In this document: piece after piece, positions 10,424 to 19,164 of the stretch
Layout of the letters: every line of letters starts with the position of its first letter
How positions within the stretch are numbered: position 1 is the stretch's first letter
DNA from: Prevotella sp.
Lineage (GTDB): Bacteria > Bacteroidota > Bacteroidia > Bacteroidales > Bacteroidaceae
Assembly (NCBI GenBank): GCA_017548385.1
Contig: JAFZAE010000071.1
Span: 1-42,940, forward strand
Reading direction: 5' to 3'
DNA length: 42,940 nucleotides
Position numbers and translations under genes: made by a program
Notes under the pieces: generated by a model
Databases searched by the model: none
The model's input: only the letters and a program-made list of their open reading frames with translations
What the model was told of the DNA's origin: nothing

Positions 10424-11314
10424 ATGAAAAATAGGTATACCAATGCCCAAGGCCAATACGACCACTTTGTGGTAGATCGAGAGGCTCTTTTGCTTGAGTA
10501 TCTGCTCCAAACCATCAAGGGACAGAGTCGCACAAAAATTAAGGCTACTCTTCAGGGGCGAGGTATCAAGGTGAATGGCAAATGTGTTACGCAGTTTGAC
10601 TATCCGCTGAAACCTGGTATGAAAATCGCAGTGAGTAAGTCGAAAAGCAATGACACCTTCAAGAGCCGCTATGTGAAAATCGTCTATGAAGACCAGTATC
10701 TGGTGGTGGTTGAGAAAGCTGCGGGTATTTTGTCGATGGCTGCTGGCCACTCATCGCTCAATGTGAAGTCTGTGCTTGATGACTATTTCAACAAGTCGAA
10801 ACAGCGTTGTAGGGCTCATGTCGTTCATCGTCTTGACCGTGATACGAGTGGACTGATGGTATATGCCAAAAATATGGAGGTGGAGCAAATCCTGGAGCAT
10901 GAGTGGCATGACATCGTCTATGACCGCCGATATGTTGCCGTGCTTTCAGGCGAGATGGAGGATGATGAAGGGACAATTGCCAACTGGCTTCGAGACAACA
11001 AGGCATACGTCACCTATTCCTCTCCTGTGGATAATGGCGGGAAGTATGCTGTCACACATTTTTTTACATTGGCACGAACCACCGATCATTCATTGGTGGA
11101 GTTTCGTTTGGAGACAGGACGCAAAAACCAAATCCGTGTACATGCCGCTGATATGGGACATCCAGTATGTGGTGATGTGAAATATGGCAATGGCGATAAC
11201 CCCCTTCACCGCTTGTGCCTTCATGCGTTTCTACTGTGTTTCTATCATCCCATCACCCATGAGCGGATGGAATTTGAAACACCTATTCCTACAATCTTTA
11301 AAAGTCTATTCTGA
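10424..11314 (+). CDS. RluA-family rRNA/tRNA pseudouridine synthase
   Basis: Isomerises uridine to pseudouridine in RNA. The 296-residue protein begins with an S4-like RNA-binding region (about 20-75; a basic stretch RTKIKATLQGRGIKVNGK). It is followed by the synthase domain with VVHRLDRDTSGLMVYAK, where Asp138 in RLD is the catalytic residue of the RluA/RluD family. Later landmarks are the segment ETGRKNQIRVHAADMGHPV (about 227-245) and CGDVKYG. RluD, RluC or a tRNA-acting RluA paralogue are all possible; sequence alone does not fix the target uridine, so I give no symbol. Confidence 0.92.
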   Translation: MKNRYTNAQGQYDHFVVDREALLLEYLLQTIKGQSRTKIKATLQGRGIKVNGKCVTQFDYPLKPGMKIAVSKSKSNDTFKSRYVKIVYEDQYLVVVEKAAGILSMAAGHSSLNVKSVLDDYFNKSKQRCRAHVVHRLDRDTSGLMVYAKNMEVEQILEHEWHDIVYDRRYVAVLSGEMEDDEGTIANWLRDNKAYVTYSSPVDNGGKYAVTHFFTLARTTDHSLVEFRLETGRKNQIRVHAADMGHPVCGDVKYGNGDNPLHRLCLHAFLLCFYHPITHERMEFETPIPTIFKSLF

Positions 11315-11353
11315 AAGAAATCTTTCACTTCTCACCCCTAATTAAAGTATAAT

Positions 11354-11524
11354 ATGGAAAATTTTACCTCACAAGATTTAATCTATGCCTTGTTTAGTCT
11401 TGGTGTAATAATTGTGGCACTGATTTTGATAAGAAAGATTGCTGGATGCCTGGTGAAATCACTTATCATGGCTTTTGTAATAGCCGTGCTGGTAGCCATC
11501 TATTTTGGTGTCATAAATGTTTGA
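11354..11524 (+). CDS. Small two-pass membrane protein (56 residues)
   Basis: ATG at 11354, stop TGA at 11522-11524. Residues about 8-23 (LIYALFSLGVIIVALI) and 34-54 (a second hydrophobic stretch ending VAIYFGVINV) are separated by the positively charged turn LIRKIAGCLVK, as expected for a small hairpin in the inner membrane. It begins 39 bases behind the pseudouridine synthase stop on the same strand, so it is probably co-transcribed. Good codon content and the amphipathic pattern support a real gene, but no family is recognised. It is too short for many automatic gene finders. Confidence 0.65.
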   Translation: MENFTSQDLIYALFSLGVIIVALILIRKIAGCLVKSLIMAFVIAVLVAIYFGVINV

Positions 11525-11531
11525 TTCCCTG

Positions 11532-12422
11532 TCAAAGAATAAGGCCCAATGAGAGCAGTATGCCGTAAATCAGCATATTGCGTGCATTGTCACCAAGGAT
11601 GACGTTCAGTTGCCGACCGTGGTTGATTTCCTTCATCCGCGTGTAGCATACGGTATGCAGAGCTAAATAGGCAAAAGGCAGAATAAAGGCCAGCCAATGG
11701 CCGTTTATAACAAACACGACCCCAATGAGACATGCCACTACTCCTAATCCGAGATAAAGCTTTTCGCTGGCATGTGCTCCGATGCGTGTCACCAAGGTGT
11801 TCTTGCCTGTACGGCGGTCGTTGTCACGGTCTCGATAGTTGTTCACTACAAGTAAGGTGTCGATGACAAGGCCGCAGGCCACAGATGCTAAGGCACATTC
11901 CACGGTCAAATGCTCTGTTTGGATATAATAGGTGGCACACACGGGAACAAGACCAAAAAAAACAAGCACTAACACGTCACCCATACCGATATAAGACAGA
12001 TGAGTGGTATAGAGAAAGCAGAAAAGCACACAAAGCACACCTACCACTACCATGCCCCAACCACCATACCAGATAAGGGGCAGTCCAATTGCGCAGGCAA
12101 TGACTGTGGTTATGAAAATGGCCTTTTTCATTGCCGGAAGTGTCACCCATCCTTGGGCACAGGCACGTAAAGGACCAAGACGTTGTTCATCGTCGGTTCC
12201 TTTCCGGTAGTCAAAATAGTCATTGATGAGGTTGGCGTCTATCTGCATTACAAAGGCGAACAAAAGGCAGAGTAGAGCTGGAACTATATGGAGTCTACCT
12301 TGGTCGGCATATGCCAGCGCTAATGCTATCATCACAGGTACAGCTGCTCCCGTGAGGGTCTTGGGACGCGTAGCAAGCAACCAAGCACGCGCGGAGTTTA
12401 CTTTTACGTTGTTTTTACTCAT
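11532..12422 (-). CDS. menA: 1,4-dihydroxy-2-naphthoate polyprenyltransferase (MenA)
   Basis: Attaches the isoprenoid tail to 1,4-dihydroxy-2-naphthoate in menaquinone synthesis, at the inner membrane. UbiA-family motifs are clear: an N-terminal WLLATRPKTL, the first Asp-rich motif NLINDYFDYRKGTD, and the second NNYRDRDNDRRTGKNTL, with about eight or nine hydrophobic helices. The frame is open to a TTG at 12440, but a -7 box ends at 12448, so transcription probably starts near 12442. I therefore place the start at ATG 12422 (MSKNNVK); ATG 12428 is the alternative. The single gene is divergent from the HD-domain gene. Confidence 0.93.
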   Translation of the reverse strand: MSKNNVKVNSARAWLLATRPKTLTGAAVPVMIALALAYADQGRLHIVPALLCLLFAFVMQIDANLINDYFDYRKGTDDEQRLGPLRACAQGWVTLPAMKKAIFITTVIACAIGLPLIWYGGWGMVVVGVLCVLFCFLYTTHLSYIGMGDVLVLVFFGLVPVCATYYIQTEHLTVECALASVACGLVIDTLLVVNNYRDRDNDRRTGKNTLVTRIGAHASEKLYLGLGVVACLIGVVFVINGHWLAFILPFAYLALHTVCYTRMKEINHGRQLNVILGDNARNMLIYGILLSLGLIL

Positions 12423-12447
12423 TTCCATTAGGAATTTCAAGGATAGG

Positions 12448-12455
12448 CAAAATTA
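12448..12455 (-). promoter_or_regulatory. -7 box of menA
   Basis: TAATTTTG on the minus strand, a full TAnnTTTG match, 25 bases before the chosen ATG. The expected -33 TTTG is absent. It rules out the TTG at 12440 as the translation start. Confidence 0.5.
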
Positions 12456-12560
12456 GGAAAAATGGCGGATAATTGAATTCCCATAATCTTAATTATTGTT
12501 AATGCGGGGCTCTCTCCTTCTTTTGACACGTTTTTTTTATGGAGGTCTGTTTTTTTTCAT

Positions 12561-12568
12561 TAATTTTG
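12561..12568 (+). promoter_or_regulatory. -7 box of the HD-domain gene
   Basis: TAATTTTG, a full TAnnTTTG match, followed by TAGAG. It is 29 bases before ATG 12598 and lies inside the longer open frame that starts at 12496, which argues for the shorter protein. Confidence 0.5.
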
Positions 12569-12597
12569 TAGAGTCCTCTTTAATTCACTTTCAGAAT

Positions 12598-13233
12598 ATG
12601 ATAGATAACAATATTAGCCTCGATTTAATGGAATTTGTAGAGACACAGATTCTGCCACGGTATAGTGCGTTTGATGCTGCCCATCGCATTGCTCATGCCA
12701 ATGAAGTTATTAAGTCATCGGTCGAATTGGCGTCTTCATTGGGGGCAGATGTCAACATGGCTTACGTAATTGCTGCCTATCATGATTTAGGATTGGAGGG
12801 TCCAAGGGCGATTCACCACCTCACAAGCGGTAAAATCCTCGCAGCTGACCGACGATTGCTGAAATGGTTTTCCCCCTCACAAATCAATGTGATGAAAGAG
12901 GCTGTAGAAGACCATCGTGCTTCGGCGTCACATGCACCAAGAAGTATCTATGGGAAAATCGTTGCCGAGGCAGACCGTAATCTCGACCCGGAGACTGTAA
13001 TACGACGCACCATCGAATTTGGAATGGCACACTATCCAGAGAAAAACCGAGAAGAGCACTGGCAGCGTTTTATGGATCACATGAATGAGAAGTATTCCGT
13101 CAACGGCTATATCAAACTATGGCTCACAGGTTCTGCCAATGAAAGAAAATTGGCGCAACTACGGGCCTATATATCTCAGCCAGACCAGTTGCGCCAAATA
13201 TTTGATAGAATATATAATCAATTGACAAGTTGA
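12598..13233 (+). CDS. HD-domain phosphohydrolase-like protein
   Basis: A 211-residue soluble protein with the metal-binding HD pattern: His33 in RIAHANEV, the His62-Asp63 pair in AAYHDLGLEG, and Asp126 in AEADRNLD. HD proteins of this size hydrolyse nucleotides, cyclic dinucleotides or other phosphoesters; the substrate here is not predictable. The frame is open upstream to 12496, but those 34 residues are encoded over a promoter-like box, so I start at ATG 12598. The last residues and the TGA stop are encoded inside a GTTGAC-type repeat array. It is convergent with ddh. Confidence 0.85.
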   Translation: MIDNNISLDLMEFVETQILPRYSAFDAAHRIAHANEVIKSSVELASSLGADVNMAYVIAAYHDLGLEGPRAIHHLTSGKILAADRRLLKWFSPSQINVMKEAVEDHRASASHAPRSIYGKIVAEADRNLDPETVIRRTIEFGMAHYPEKNREEHWQRFMDHMNEKYSVNGYIKLWLTGSANERKLAQLRAYISQPDQLRQIFDRIYNQLTS

Positions 13234-13252
13234 CGAGTTAACTAGTTGTTAA
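13221..13252. repeat. Period-8 GTTGACGA-type repeat at a gene end
   Basis: Four octamers in tandem: ATTGACAA, GTTGACGA, GTTAACTA, GTTGTTAA. The HD-domain gene's TGA stop (13231-13233) lies in the second unit. Related units occur in spacers at 6197-6253, 9470-9488, 20295-20365 and 33720-33731. Confidence 0.65.
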
Positions 13253-13309
13253 TTGGGACTTTTTCTCCGAATTCAATGGTTGTCGTTGTATTATCTCCAA
13301 CGACCAATC

Positions 13310-14209
13310 TTAAACCAAATGCCCAATCAACTCCTCTCGCTCGCCGGGGAGCATATCGATGACAGGAATTTCTATCATCGTGTAGCAGCCTGGCTGCTGG
13401 CGCATGGAAGCGCGAGCCACGTTGACAAGTACTTGGGCTGTAAGAGCTGGATTGTTGATGCTCATATTAAACTCAAAACGCTGGTTCTGGGTCTTTCCGC
13501 TCACACCTTTTCGCACAAGATTCACACCATGGCCCATATCACGAACGGCATCTACAGAAGGAACAGCGAATATATGGGTCTCATCGCTGGCGAAATATGG
13601 GTCGGCCTTGATGGCGGCTGTCACCTCGTCGAGGCTTGCACCTTCTTCCAATTCCACATATACCATGCGGCGGTGAATTCCTTCGCCTTTGGGGATGGTC
13701 ATCGACAAAGCGTTACGAACACCTGCTTTGGAGCGAACACATACGGAGTGGCCCATAGACATACCCGGACCGAAGTTGGTATAGGAAAGACCTTTAGGGG
13801 CAAGACTCTGCATGAGCGTACGAACAATGCTGTCAGAGCCTGGATCCCAACCTGCTGCAATGATGGCTACACGGCCATTCTCCTTGCAAATGGGCTGAAG
13901 AGTCGCACGGTAGTCGAGAATGTTGGTGTGGATGTCGAAACTGTCGACTGTGTTGATGCCGAGGGGAAGAATTTTCCGGGCGTATTCTTCACAACTACGG
14001 GTGGGGGTTGCAAGAATGGCCACATCGACATCCTTCAGTTCTGTAATATCACTCACCACTTCATACGCAGCCAACTCTGAGGGCTTATCGGCTGCCCCAT
14101 TTCGACGTACGATACCTGCAATCTCAAAATCCTCCGAGGCTTCCAACGCCTGGATGGTGTACTTGCCGATGTTGCCATAGCCCACAACGGCTGCTCTGAT
14201 TTTTTTCAT
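13310..14209 (-). CDS. ddh: meso-diaminopimelate D-dehydrogenase
   Basis: Reversibly aminates L-tetrahydrodipicolinate to meso-2,6-diaminopimelate with NADPH, the one-step route to a peptidoglycan precursor and lysine. The 299-residue protein opens with the Rossmann motif VVGYGNIGKYT (8-18). It carries the family-specific AAGWDPGSDSIVRTL near residue 155 and a C-terminal NVARASMRQQPGCYTMIEIPVIDM. Length equals the family's usual size (about 300-320). It is a single gene with a leader of about 140 bases that starts at the -7 box at 14359-14352. Confidence 0.95.
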   Translation of the reverse strand: MKKIRAAVVGYGNIGKYTIQALEASEDFEIAGIVRRNGAADKPSELAAYEVVSDITELKDVDVAILATPTRSCEEYARKILPLGINTVDSFDIHTNILDYRATLQPICKENGRVAIIAAGWDPGSDSIVRTLMQSLAPKGLSYTNFGPGMSMGHSVCVRSKAGVRNALSMTIPKGEGIHRRMVYVELEEGASLDEVTAAIKADPYFASDETHIFAVPSVDAVRDMGHGVNLVRKGVSGKTQNQRFEFNMSINNPALTAQVLVNVARASMRQQPGCYTMIEIPVIDMLPGEREELIGHLV

Positions 14210-14519
14210 CTTCTTTTCTTTTTGTAATGGTGGACGGATACTTCCACGAATATGTTATACAAATAATTTCTAGTCCTTGAAAGAAATGGCTTTATGCCTT
14301 TTGCAAAGCGTAAAAACTTGCTAAAAGTAACTAAATCTCTCTTTTCGGTTGCAAAATTACACTTTTTTTTCAAATTGCATGGCATTAAGATATATTTTTA
14401 TGCTTTTTTGAGTTGTTTGTTTTTTCAATAGTTCGCTCATGACAATATTTCATAACAATAAATGATTATATAGTTAGTTATAATATATAGATAGGTTGAA
14501 AATTAACCTTGACGATTGT
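14210..14519. other. Divergent ddh / resB intergenic region
   Basis: About 310 bases without a gene. Contents seen: the ddh -7 box TAATTTTG on the minus strand at 14359-14352, and a very A/T-rich stretch (14360-14500) with runs of T and the sequence TATATAGTTAGTTATAATATATAG. No clear promoter for resB, no riboswitch fold and no small reading frame with good support were found. Confidence 0.6.
14352..14359 (-). promoter_or_regulatory. -7 box of ddh
   Basis: TAATTTTG followed by CAACC on the minus strand, a full TAnnTTTG match. The matching -33 TTTG is absent at 19 bases (one occurs at 11). The transcript leader would be about 140 bases. Confidence 0.5.
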
Positions 14520-15419
14520 ATGGGTAAAATGTGGAGTAAACCGTGGAATTTATCAGAAGGCTTTGTCGTAGGAGCAGGAGTCATCGCTGTGGGACTGATG
14601 CTGGAATTAAGTGTCGGTTCCATGGATTGGAATGCTTTTGCCTGGCCGGCAAATATCATCGCCTTGTGTGTGCTGTTGGCTCTCATCATCGTATTTCACC
14701 TGACACACAAGCGAGTATATGCTTTCCGCTTTCTTTCCACCTACGCTGCTGCCATTCCTACACTTTGCTATGTCGTGGCACTGACAATGGTAATGGGACT
14801 CACAAGACAGACTGTCAATGGCACGTGGATCAACGATATGCTGACGTTTTGGCCTTTTGTGCTCATCTATGTCTTGCTGACTGTGGTACTTGGAGTCACT
14901 ATCCTACGGAGGATTAGACATCCGAAAGGTTGGCGCGACATTCCATTCCTTCTCAATCACATGGGACTGTTCATTGCTCTCACGACTGCCACATTAGGCA
15001 ATCCCGATATGAAACGACTGAGGATGATTGTGGGAGTGGGCGAAACGGAATGGCGGGCGATCAACAATAATAATATAGTTGAGGAACCACCACTTGCTAT
15101 CCACCTCAATGAGTTTATCATGGAGGAATACGACGATGGCTCGCCCAAACGTTTTGCTTCGGATGTTGAGATTTATACCAAGTCGAAGAACAAATTTCAC
15201 GGCATTATTGATGTCAACAAGCCCATGAAGGTGGAAGGATGGAAAATCTACCAGTATGGTTATGATAACGCTATGGGCAAATATAGTGAATATAGTGTCT
15301 TTGAGATGGTAAATGACCCGTGGCTGTCTGTTGTCTATGCAGGCATATGGATGATGGTGGCTGGAGCACTTTGTATGCTGATTATGGGAAGCCGGGCTTC
15401 GGAAAGGAAGGAACTATGA
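14520..15419 (+). CDS. ResB-like cytochrome c biogenesis protein
   Basis: Works with CcsA in system II cytochrome c maturation, holding apocytochrome and haem on the outer face of the inner membrane. The 299-residue protein has about four hydrophobic segments (near 16-35, 42-62, 75-95 and 112-132 of this start), then a large soluble domain with LNEFIMEEYDDGSPKRF and the ResB-like segment DVNKPMKVEGWKIYQYGYD, and a final hydrophobic helix. The frame is open to TTG at 14496; ATG 14520 is the first good start. The stop overlaps the ccsA ATG as ATGA, which indicates coupling. Confidence 0.82.
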   Translation: MGKMWSKPWNLSEGFVVGAGVIAVGLMLELSVGSMDWNAFAWPANIIALCVLLALIIVFHLTHKRVYAFRFLSTYAAAIPTLCYVVALTMVMGLTRQTVNGTWINDMLTFWPFVLIYVLLTVVLGVTILRRIRHPKGWRDIPFLLNHMGLFIALTTATLGNPDMKRLRMIVGVGETEWRAINNNNIVEEPPLAIHLNEFIMEEYDDGSPKRFASDVEIYTKSKNKFHGIIDVNKPMKVEGWKIYQYGYDNAMGKYSEYSVFEMVNDPWLSVVYAGIWMMVAGALCMLIMGSRASERKEL

Positions 15420-16210
15420 GCTGGGGCTATTTTGTCTATTTTGCCGTAGTATCAATCTTGCTTTGGATTGTTGGTGTATATGCTGCATGGAAAGGAAAAA
15501 CCAAACTGGCCTTTCTCACCACGTTGGCAGGTCTGGTAGTATTTTTCTCTTATATCGTGATGATGTGGGTGTCGCTGGAGCGACCACCACTTCGTACGAT
15601 GGGAGAAACACGTCTCTGGTACAGTTTCTTCCTGCCGTTGGCGGGTATCATTGTCTATGCTCGGTGGCGATATAAGTGGATACTCTTTTTTTCCACTATC
15701 ATGGCTACGGTATTTATCTGCATCAATCTCTTCAAACCAGAGATTCATTCCAAAACGCTCATGCCGGCGCTACAAAGCCCATGGTTTGCCCCCCATGTCA
15801 TTGTCTATATGTTTGCATACGCCTTATTGGGGGCGTCGGCACTCATGGCCGTGTATATGCTTTGGCGTATGCATAGGCTGAATGCCAATCAACTGACAGA
15901 GGAGAGTGTGATTACCGATAATCTGGTTTATGCTGGCATGGCTTTTATGACCGTAGGAATGCTCTTCGGCGCATTGTGGGCAAAAGAAGCTTGGGGACAT
16001 TATTGGTCATGGGACCCGAAGGAGACGTGGGCGGCTATCACTTGGTTTGCTTATCTATGTTATATACATTTCCGTTTGTATCGGCCACATCTGTTCAGAC
16101 CCGCTCTTTGGATGCTAGTTGTCGCTTTCCTTTTGCTCCAAATGTGCTGGTGGGGAATCAACTACCTGCCAAGTGCGCAGGCTACGAGTGTACACACCTA
16201 TAGTCTATAA
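15416..16210 (+). CDS. ccsA: Cytochrome c biogenesis protein CcsA (haem lyase)
   Basis: Exports haem and attaches it to c-type cytochromes together with the ResB-like partner. The 264-residue protein has about eight hydrophobic helices. The WWD haem-binding motif WAKEAWGHYWSWDPKETWAAITW lies at about 188-210, and external His candidates are His127 (WFAPHV) and one in CYIHFRLY. The frame is open further upstream, but the ATG at 15416 overlaps the upstream stop by four bases and gives the expected family N-terminus. Downstream lies a strong hairpin shared with the convergent operon. Confidence 0.93.
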   Translation: MSWGYFVYFAVVSILLWIVGVYAAWKGKTKLAFLTTLAGLVVFFSYIVMMWVSLERPPLRTMGETRLWYSFFLPLAGIIVYARWRYKWILFFSTIMATVFICINLFKPEIHSKTLMPALQSPWFAPHVIVYMFAYALLGASALMAVYMLWRMHRLNANQLTEESVITDNLVYAGMAFMTVGMLFGALWAKEAWGHYWSWDPKETWAAITWFAYLCYIHFRLYRPHLFRPALWMLVVAFLLLQMCWWGINYLPSAQATSVHTYSL

Positions 16211-16219
16211 ACGAAAGGC

Positions 16220-16258
16220 GGGCGTCCTCGTTAGTGTTAAATACAATCGAGGACGCCC
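16220..16258. terminator. Strong hairpin between ccsA and the srfB operon
   Basis: GGGCGTCCTCG (16220-16230) and CGAGGACGCCC (16248-16258) form a perfect, G/C-rich 11-bp stem with a 17-base loop. It lies 9 bases past the ccsA stop and 32 bases past the last gene of the convergent ten-gene run. Neither side has a real T-run (minus side: GCCTTTCG). I read it as a bidirectional transcript end or 3' stabiliser. Confidence 0.6.
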
Positions 16259-16289
16259 ACATGAATGGCGTGTAACTTACAGAACGATA

Positions 16290-17186
16290 TTATAATCCTA
16301 CTTCTTTTGCGATTTTTCCTATCTGTTCTTGGAAGAAAAGAGAAGTCATTTCTTTATAACCCTCATTCAAGTTTTTTACTTGTTTGAGATAGTCGGTGAT
16401 TTCTCCGTTTTCCTCGTGGATGTATGCATTCAATGACTTGGGGACGATGAAACCGAAACTCATAGATGTATTGAGACCCATGAGGAATCCATCAGGTTTT
16501 TTCTCTTCTTCATCGTCTTCAGTAGGGGGATACGACCATATCTGAGGGTAGGTCTTGTTGTTAATGGTTATTTCTTTGTTCGCAATTGTGTAGTTGATTC
16601 CAATCGTAGGCGTATTCTCTTTCGGTTTTTCGGTGGCTACTACTTGGATGAACTTTGGAGAGAACACTTGGTTCAGGTGTTGCTGCAATTCTGTCACCAA
16701 AAGGTTGCTGATTGCCTCGAGATATTTATCATCGAAGTTGGATTTCACTGTGACAATCCCCTCTTTGTAAGGGAGTGATGTCTCGTTGGTGCGTTCCATC
16801 AGCAACTGGATGTCCACGTCGTATTCATCAAAATCTTTGATGTCCAACATTTGGCCAGTGGTCAAGAGTAGCGTGTTGATCCGCTGTTGTTTCATATATT
16901 GCAGAAGTTCTCTCATCATTTTGATTCCCTCTGCTGAGGCTTGGCTCTTGTCATTGTCTTCATATTTCTTGATTTCCTTGTCCCAAATTCTGTCCCAAAT
17001 GGCATTGACCTCCTTCAAATGTTTTCCTTCGGGCCACTCTTCCTCATAACTTTTGCAGGATTCGATACTTTCCTCACTTTTTACTTTATTATAGGCAAGC
17101 TGTTCCTGAATTATTGGTAGGAAAAATATGACAGCGGCGGCGATGGCAGCTATCAACAATATGCCAAATAATAATTTCTTTATCAT
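16290..17186 (-). CDS. Single-pass membrane protein of unknown function, last gene of the srfB operon
   Basis: 298 residues. Residues about 5-26 are a hydrophobic anchor after MIKKLL, so the rest is probably periplasmic. The following region (30-110) is helical and charged. Residues about 130-300 contain a domain with GINYTIANKEITINNKTYPQIW and FLMGLNTSMSFGFIVPKSL. No family or catalytic motif is recognised. It begins 53 bases behind the 627-residue protein and closes the run before the hairpin at 16220-16258. Because it follows two other anchored proteins it is likely a further envelope component; that is inference. Confidence 0.8.
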   Translation of the reverse strand: MIKKLLFGILLIAAIAAAVIFFLPIIQEQLAYNKVKSEESIESCKSYEEEWPEGKHLKEVNAIWDRIWDKEIKKYEDNDKSQASAEGIKMMRELLQYMKQQRINTLLLTTGQMLDIKDFDEYDVDIQLLMERTNETSLPYKEGIVTVKSNFDDKYLEAISNLLVTELQQHLNQVFSPKFIQVVATEKPKENTPTIGINYTIANKEITINNKTYPQIWSYPPTEDDEEEKKPDGFLMGLNTSMSFGFIVPKSLNAYIHEENGEITDYLKQVKNLNEGYKEMTSLFFQEQIGKIAKEVGL

Positions 17187-17239
17187 AGATGTTTATATTT
17201 GGAGTCCAAGAGTTACTGAAGCTTAGATAAATCTAGCAT

Positions 17240-19123
17240 TTATTTAGGGCAAGAGAGGGTATATTCCCAGATTGAATCGTCGGGGTTGTCAGAGCAGGTT
17301 ATCACGGTCACAGTAATAACCGGACATTTTCTCGTATAACTTTTTGTGAAATTTTCTTCTGCTGTTGTGATATCATCTATAGTTCCGTCATCATCTGTTA
17401 TAATGAAACGGTCGGGTTGCTTACCCCCACCATTAATTTTGATGGTGAAACTGTAACTGTCACCATATCGTGTTCCCATATTGTAGGATTGAACAGATTT
17501 CAATTGCTTGTTGCTTTTTGCCAATGGACTACCAGCAGAACAAGGGGGTAGATTGATTTTCATAGGAATGTCTCGCTTGTCTTGCGTGGCGGTGAGGAGT
17601 GCATCTACATCAGCATTTTGAATCTTGGTGCTGTTAGTGTCATAGCTGTTTTTTGAGGCTATGATGGAGATTCTTTCACCATGGCGCAGGTTCTTCACTT
17701 CGAACTGTCCAGAGCCACTGCTGGCGGGCGTTTTAACACCTGAGAAGGTGGTGGTTATTTTCAGATCGCAACGTGGAACTAAAGTGCCGTTTTCAGCGTC
17801 GATAGTGCGGAAGACTAATGTCACAAGGTCGGGTTTCATCTTCACCTTCTCGGGTTTGCTGAACGAAGGAATATCAGTGGTCTTGTCAAGGTAGTTGGGG
17901 CGTAGTTGTGACTCAATATGTATCTTGGCACCCTCTTTTGCTTTGATAGGGAATTTGCCGTTGCGGTTGCTCGTTTCGGTGGAACTGTGGGTGGTTCCAT
18001 CGGGTTCGGTTACTATAATTTTGTTGGTCACGCCAGCCAAAGGTTTGCCAGTGATAGAATCCACATTTTCAAACTCTATGACAAAAGGCTCTGGCCGAAG
18101 CCATACCGTACGTTTTTCTTCTGGCAGTTTTATGAATTCGTCTACAGTATAACTGCCTGTAAGGGTACTGTCATTGTAATGTGGACGCTTAGATGCATCT
18201 ATTTGTACATGTGCTAAAATAAAGGCATCTTCAAAGAATCCCTGACCCTTGCCATCGACATTAGTGGTGGATTTCGAACGTACAGATTTCGAGTGACTGT
18301 CAGTCAGCGTTACAACGGCCTCAGCACCGGGGATGGGCTGCTTCGTGGTGACATCTTTGACAAAAAAGGTAATTCGTTTCTTGATGGGGCGTAGACGCAT
18401 CGTGGTGGAGTCATTTACAGCCTGCATTTGCTGAGCGGGAATCTTGGTGAGCGTAGTGTCGGCATAGCCATAGCAAGAACCAAGCAATGTCTCTACTATA
18501 CCACATGCAGGATAGTCTTTGATGGTAGCACGACCATTTGGGTCGGTTTTCACAGAGTCATCCACCTCCTTGCCATCTATGGAACGCTTAAATGATACTG
18601 TGGCATCGGGCAGAGGATCATCTGTCTCCAAGTCAAGCACCTGAAGATAGAGATCGCAGCGCCGTTGATCCATTCTCAACTCAATATTCTTTGAATAATG
18701 GAAATTGTGTTCCTTCTCAGAAGCCTCCATACAGTCGGTGGTCGCTGACACTTTGCAGTCACTCATACAATAGAAAATATAGGAGAAAATACTGCAACGC
18801 AGATTCTTGAACTCTGCCAGGCCCTCCTCGTTGGTGGTCTGTTTCAGCGTCACACTGTCGTTGCTGAGGAATTTGCCGTTGTAAGCCAAAATATGTGAGA
18901 TATACGACAATTGTACGTTAGCCTCGGCGACAGGTTTTCCGTCATTATCTATCACATGTATGGTGATATCGTGCTCACAGCGGATGAATAGCAATGCCAG
19001 CAGAGGCAGCAACAAGAGCCATAACCACCATTTGCCACGTTTTTTCATCTTGAACTCATAGTCCGTCTGCTCGTTTTTATATTGGAAACCTTTTGAGAAC
19101 TGTATTTCTTTGTCGTTGCTCAT
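17240..19123 (-). CDS. Membrane-anchored protein with tandem Ig-like/carboxypeptidase-regulatory-like repeats
   Basis: 627 residues. A short cytoplasmic head ends in KMKKRGKWWLW, followed by a hydrophobic anchor (about 33-48) that ends in FIRCEHD. The rest is probably periplasmic and consists of beta-sandwich-like units, each opening with a strand such as ITIHVIDNDGKPVAEANV, LYLQVLDLETDDPLPDATV, ITFFVKDVTTKQPIPGAEA, VIEFENVDSITGKPLAGVT and LVFRTIDAENGTLVPRCDL. These look like carboxypeptidase-regulatory or Big-type domains. The first 150 residues align with the neighbouring VWA protein (19165-20256), including the paired motifs HILAYNGKFL/HILLQDGKFL and SIFSYIFY/CLFSYIFY, so the two genes are duplicates with different C-terminal parts. 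Role unknown; adhesion or scaffold by analogy. Confidence 0.85.
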   Translation of the reverse strand: MSNDKEIQFSKGFQYKNEQTDYEFKMKKRGKWWLWLLLLPLLALLFIRCEHDITIHVIDNDGKPVAEANVQLSYISHILAYNGKFLSNDSVTLKQTTNEEGLAEFKNLRCSIFSYIFYCMSDCKVSATTDCMEASEKEHNFHYSKNIELRMDQRRCDLYLQVLDLETDDPLPDATVSFKRSIDGKEVDDSVKTDPNGRATIKDYPACGIVETLLGSCYGYADTTLTKIPAQQMQAVNDSTTMRLRPIKKRITFFVKDVTTKQPIPGAEAVVTLTDSHSKSVRSKSTTNVDGKGQGFFEDAFILAHVQIDASKRPHYNDSTLTGSYTVDEFIKLPEEKRTVWLRPEPFVIEFENVDSITGKPLAGVTNKIIVTEPDGTTHSSTETSNRNGKFPIKAKEGAKIHIESQLRPNYLDKTTDIPSFSKPEKVKMKPDLVTLVFRTIDAENGTLVPRCDLKITTTFSGVKTPASSGSGQFEVKNLRHGERISIIASKNSYDTNSTKIQNADVDALLTATQDKRDIPMKINLPPCSAGSPLAKSNKQLKSVQSYNMGTRYGDSYSFTIKINGGGKQPDRFIITDDDGTIDDITTAEENFTKSYTRKCPVITVTVITCSDNPDDSIWEYTLSCPK

Positions 19124-19164
19124 AAATTAATAAATAGGTATGCAATAGTTTTAATTCCCTCTTT

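Noticed and set aside
12496..12597. N-terminal extension of the HD-domain protein
   Set aside because: Hydrophobic residues encoded over a T-rich promoter region with a full -7 box; the downstream ATG fits better.
13253..14080. 275-codon plus-strand open frame across ddh
   Set aside because: Exact antisense shadow of ddh, which has all family motifs.
15320..15415. N-terminal extension of CcsA
   Set aside because: Would overlap the ResB-like gene by 100 bases; the ATGA overlap gives a normal start.
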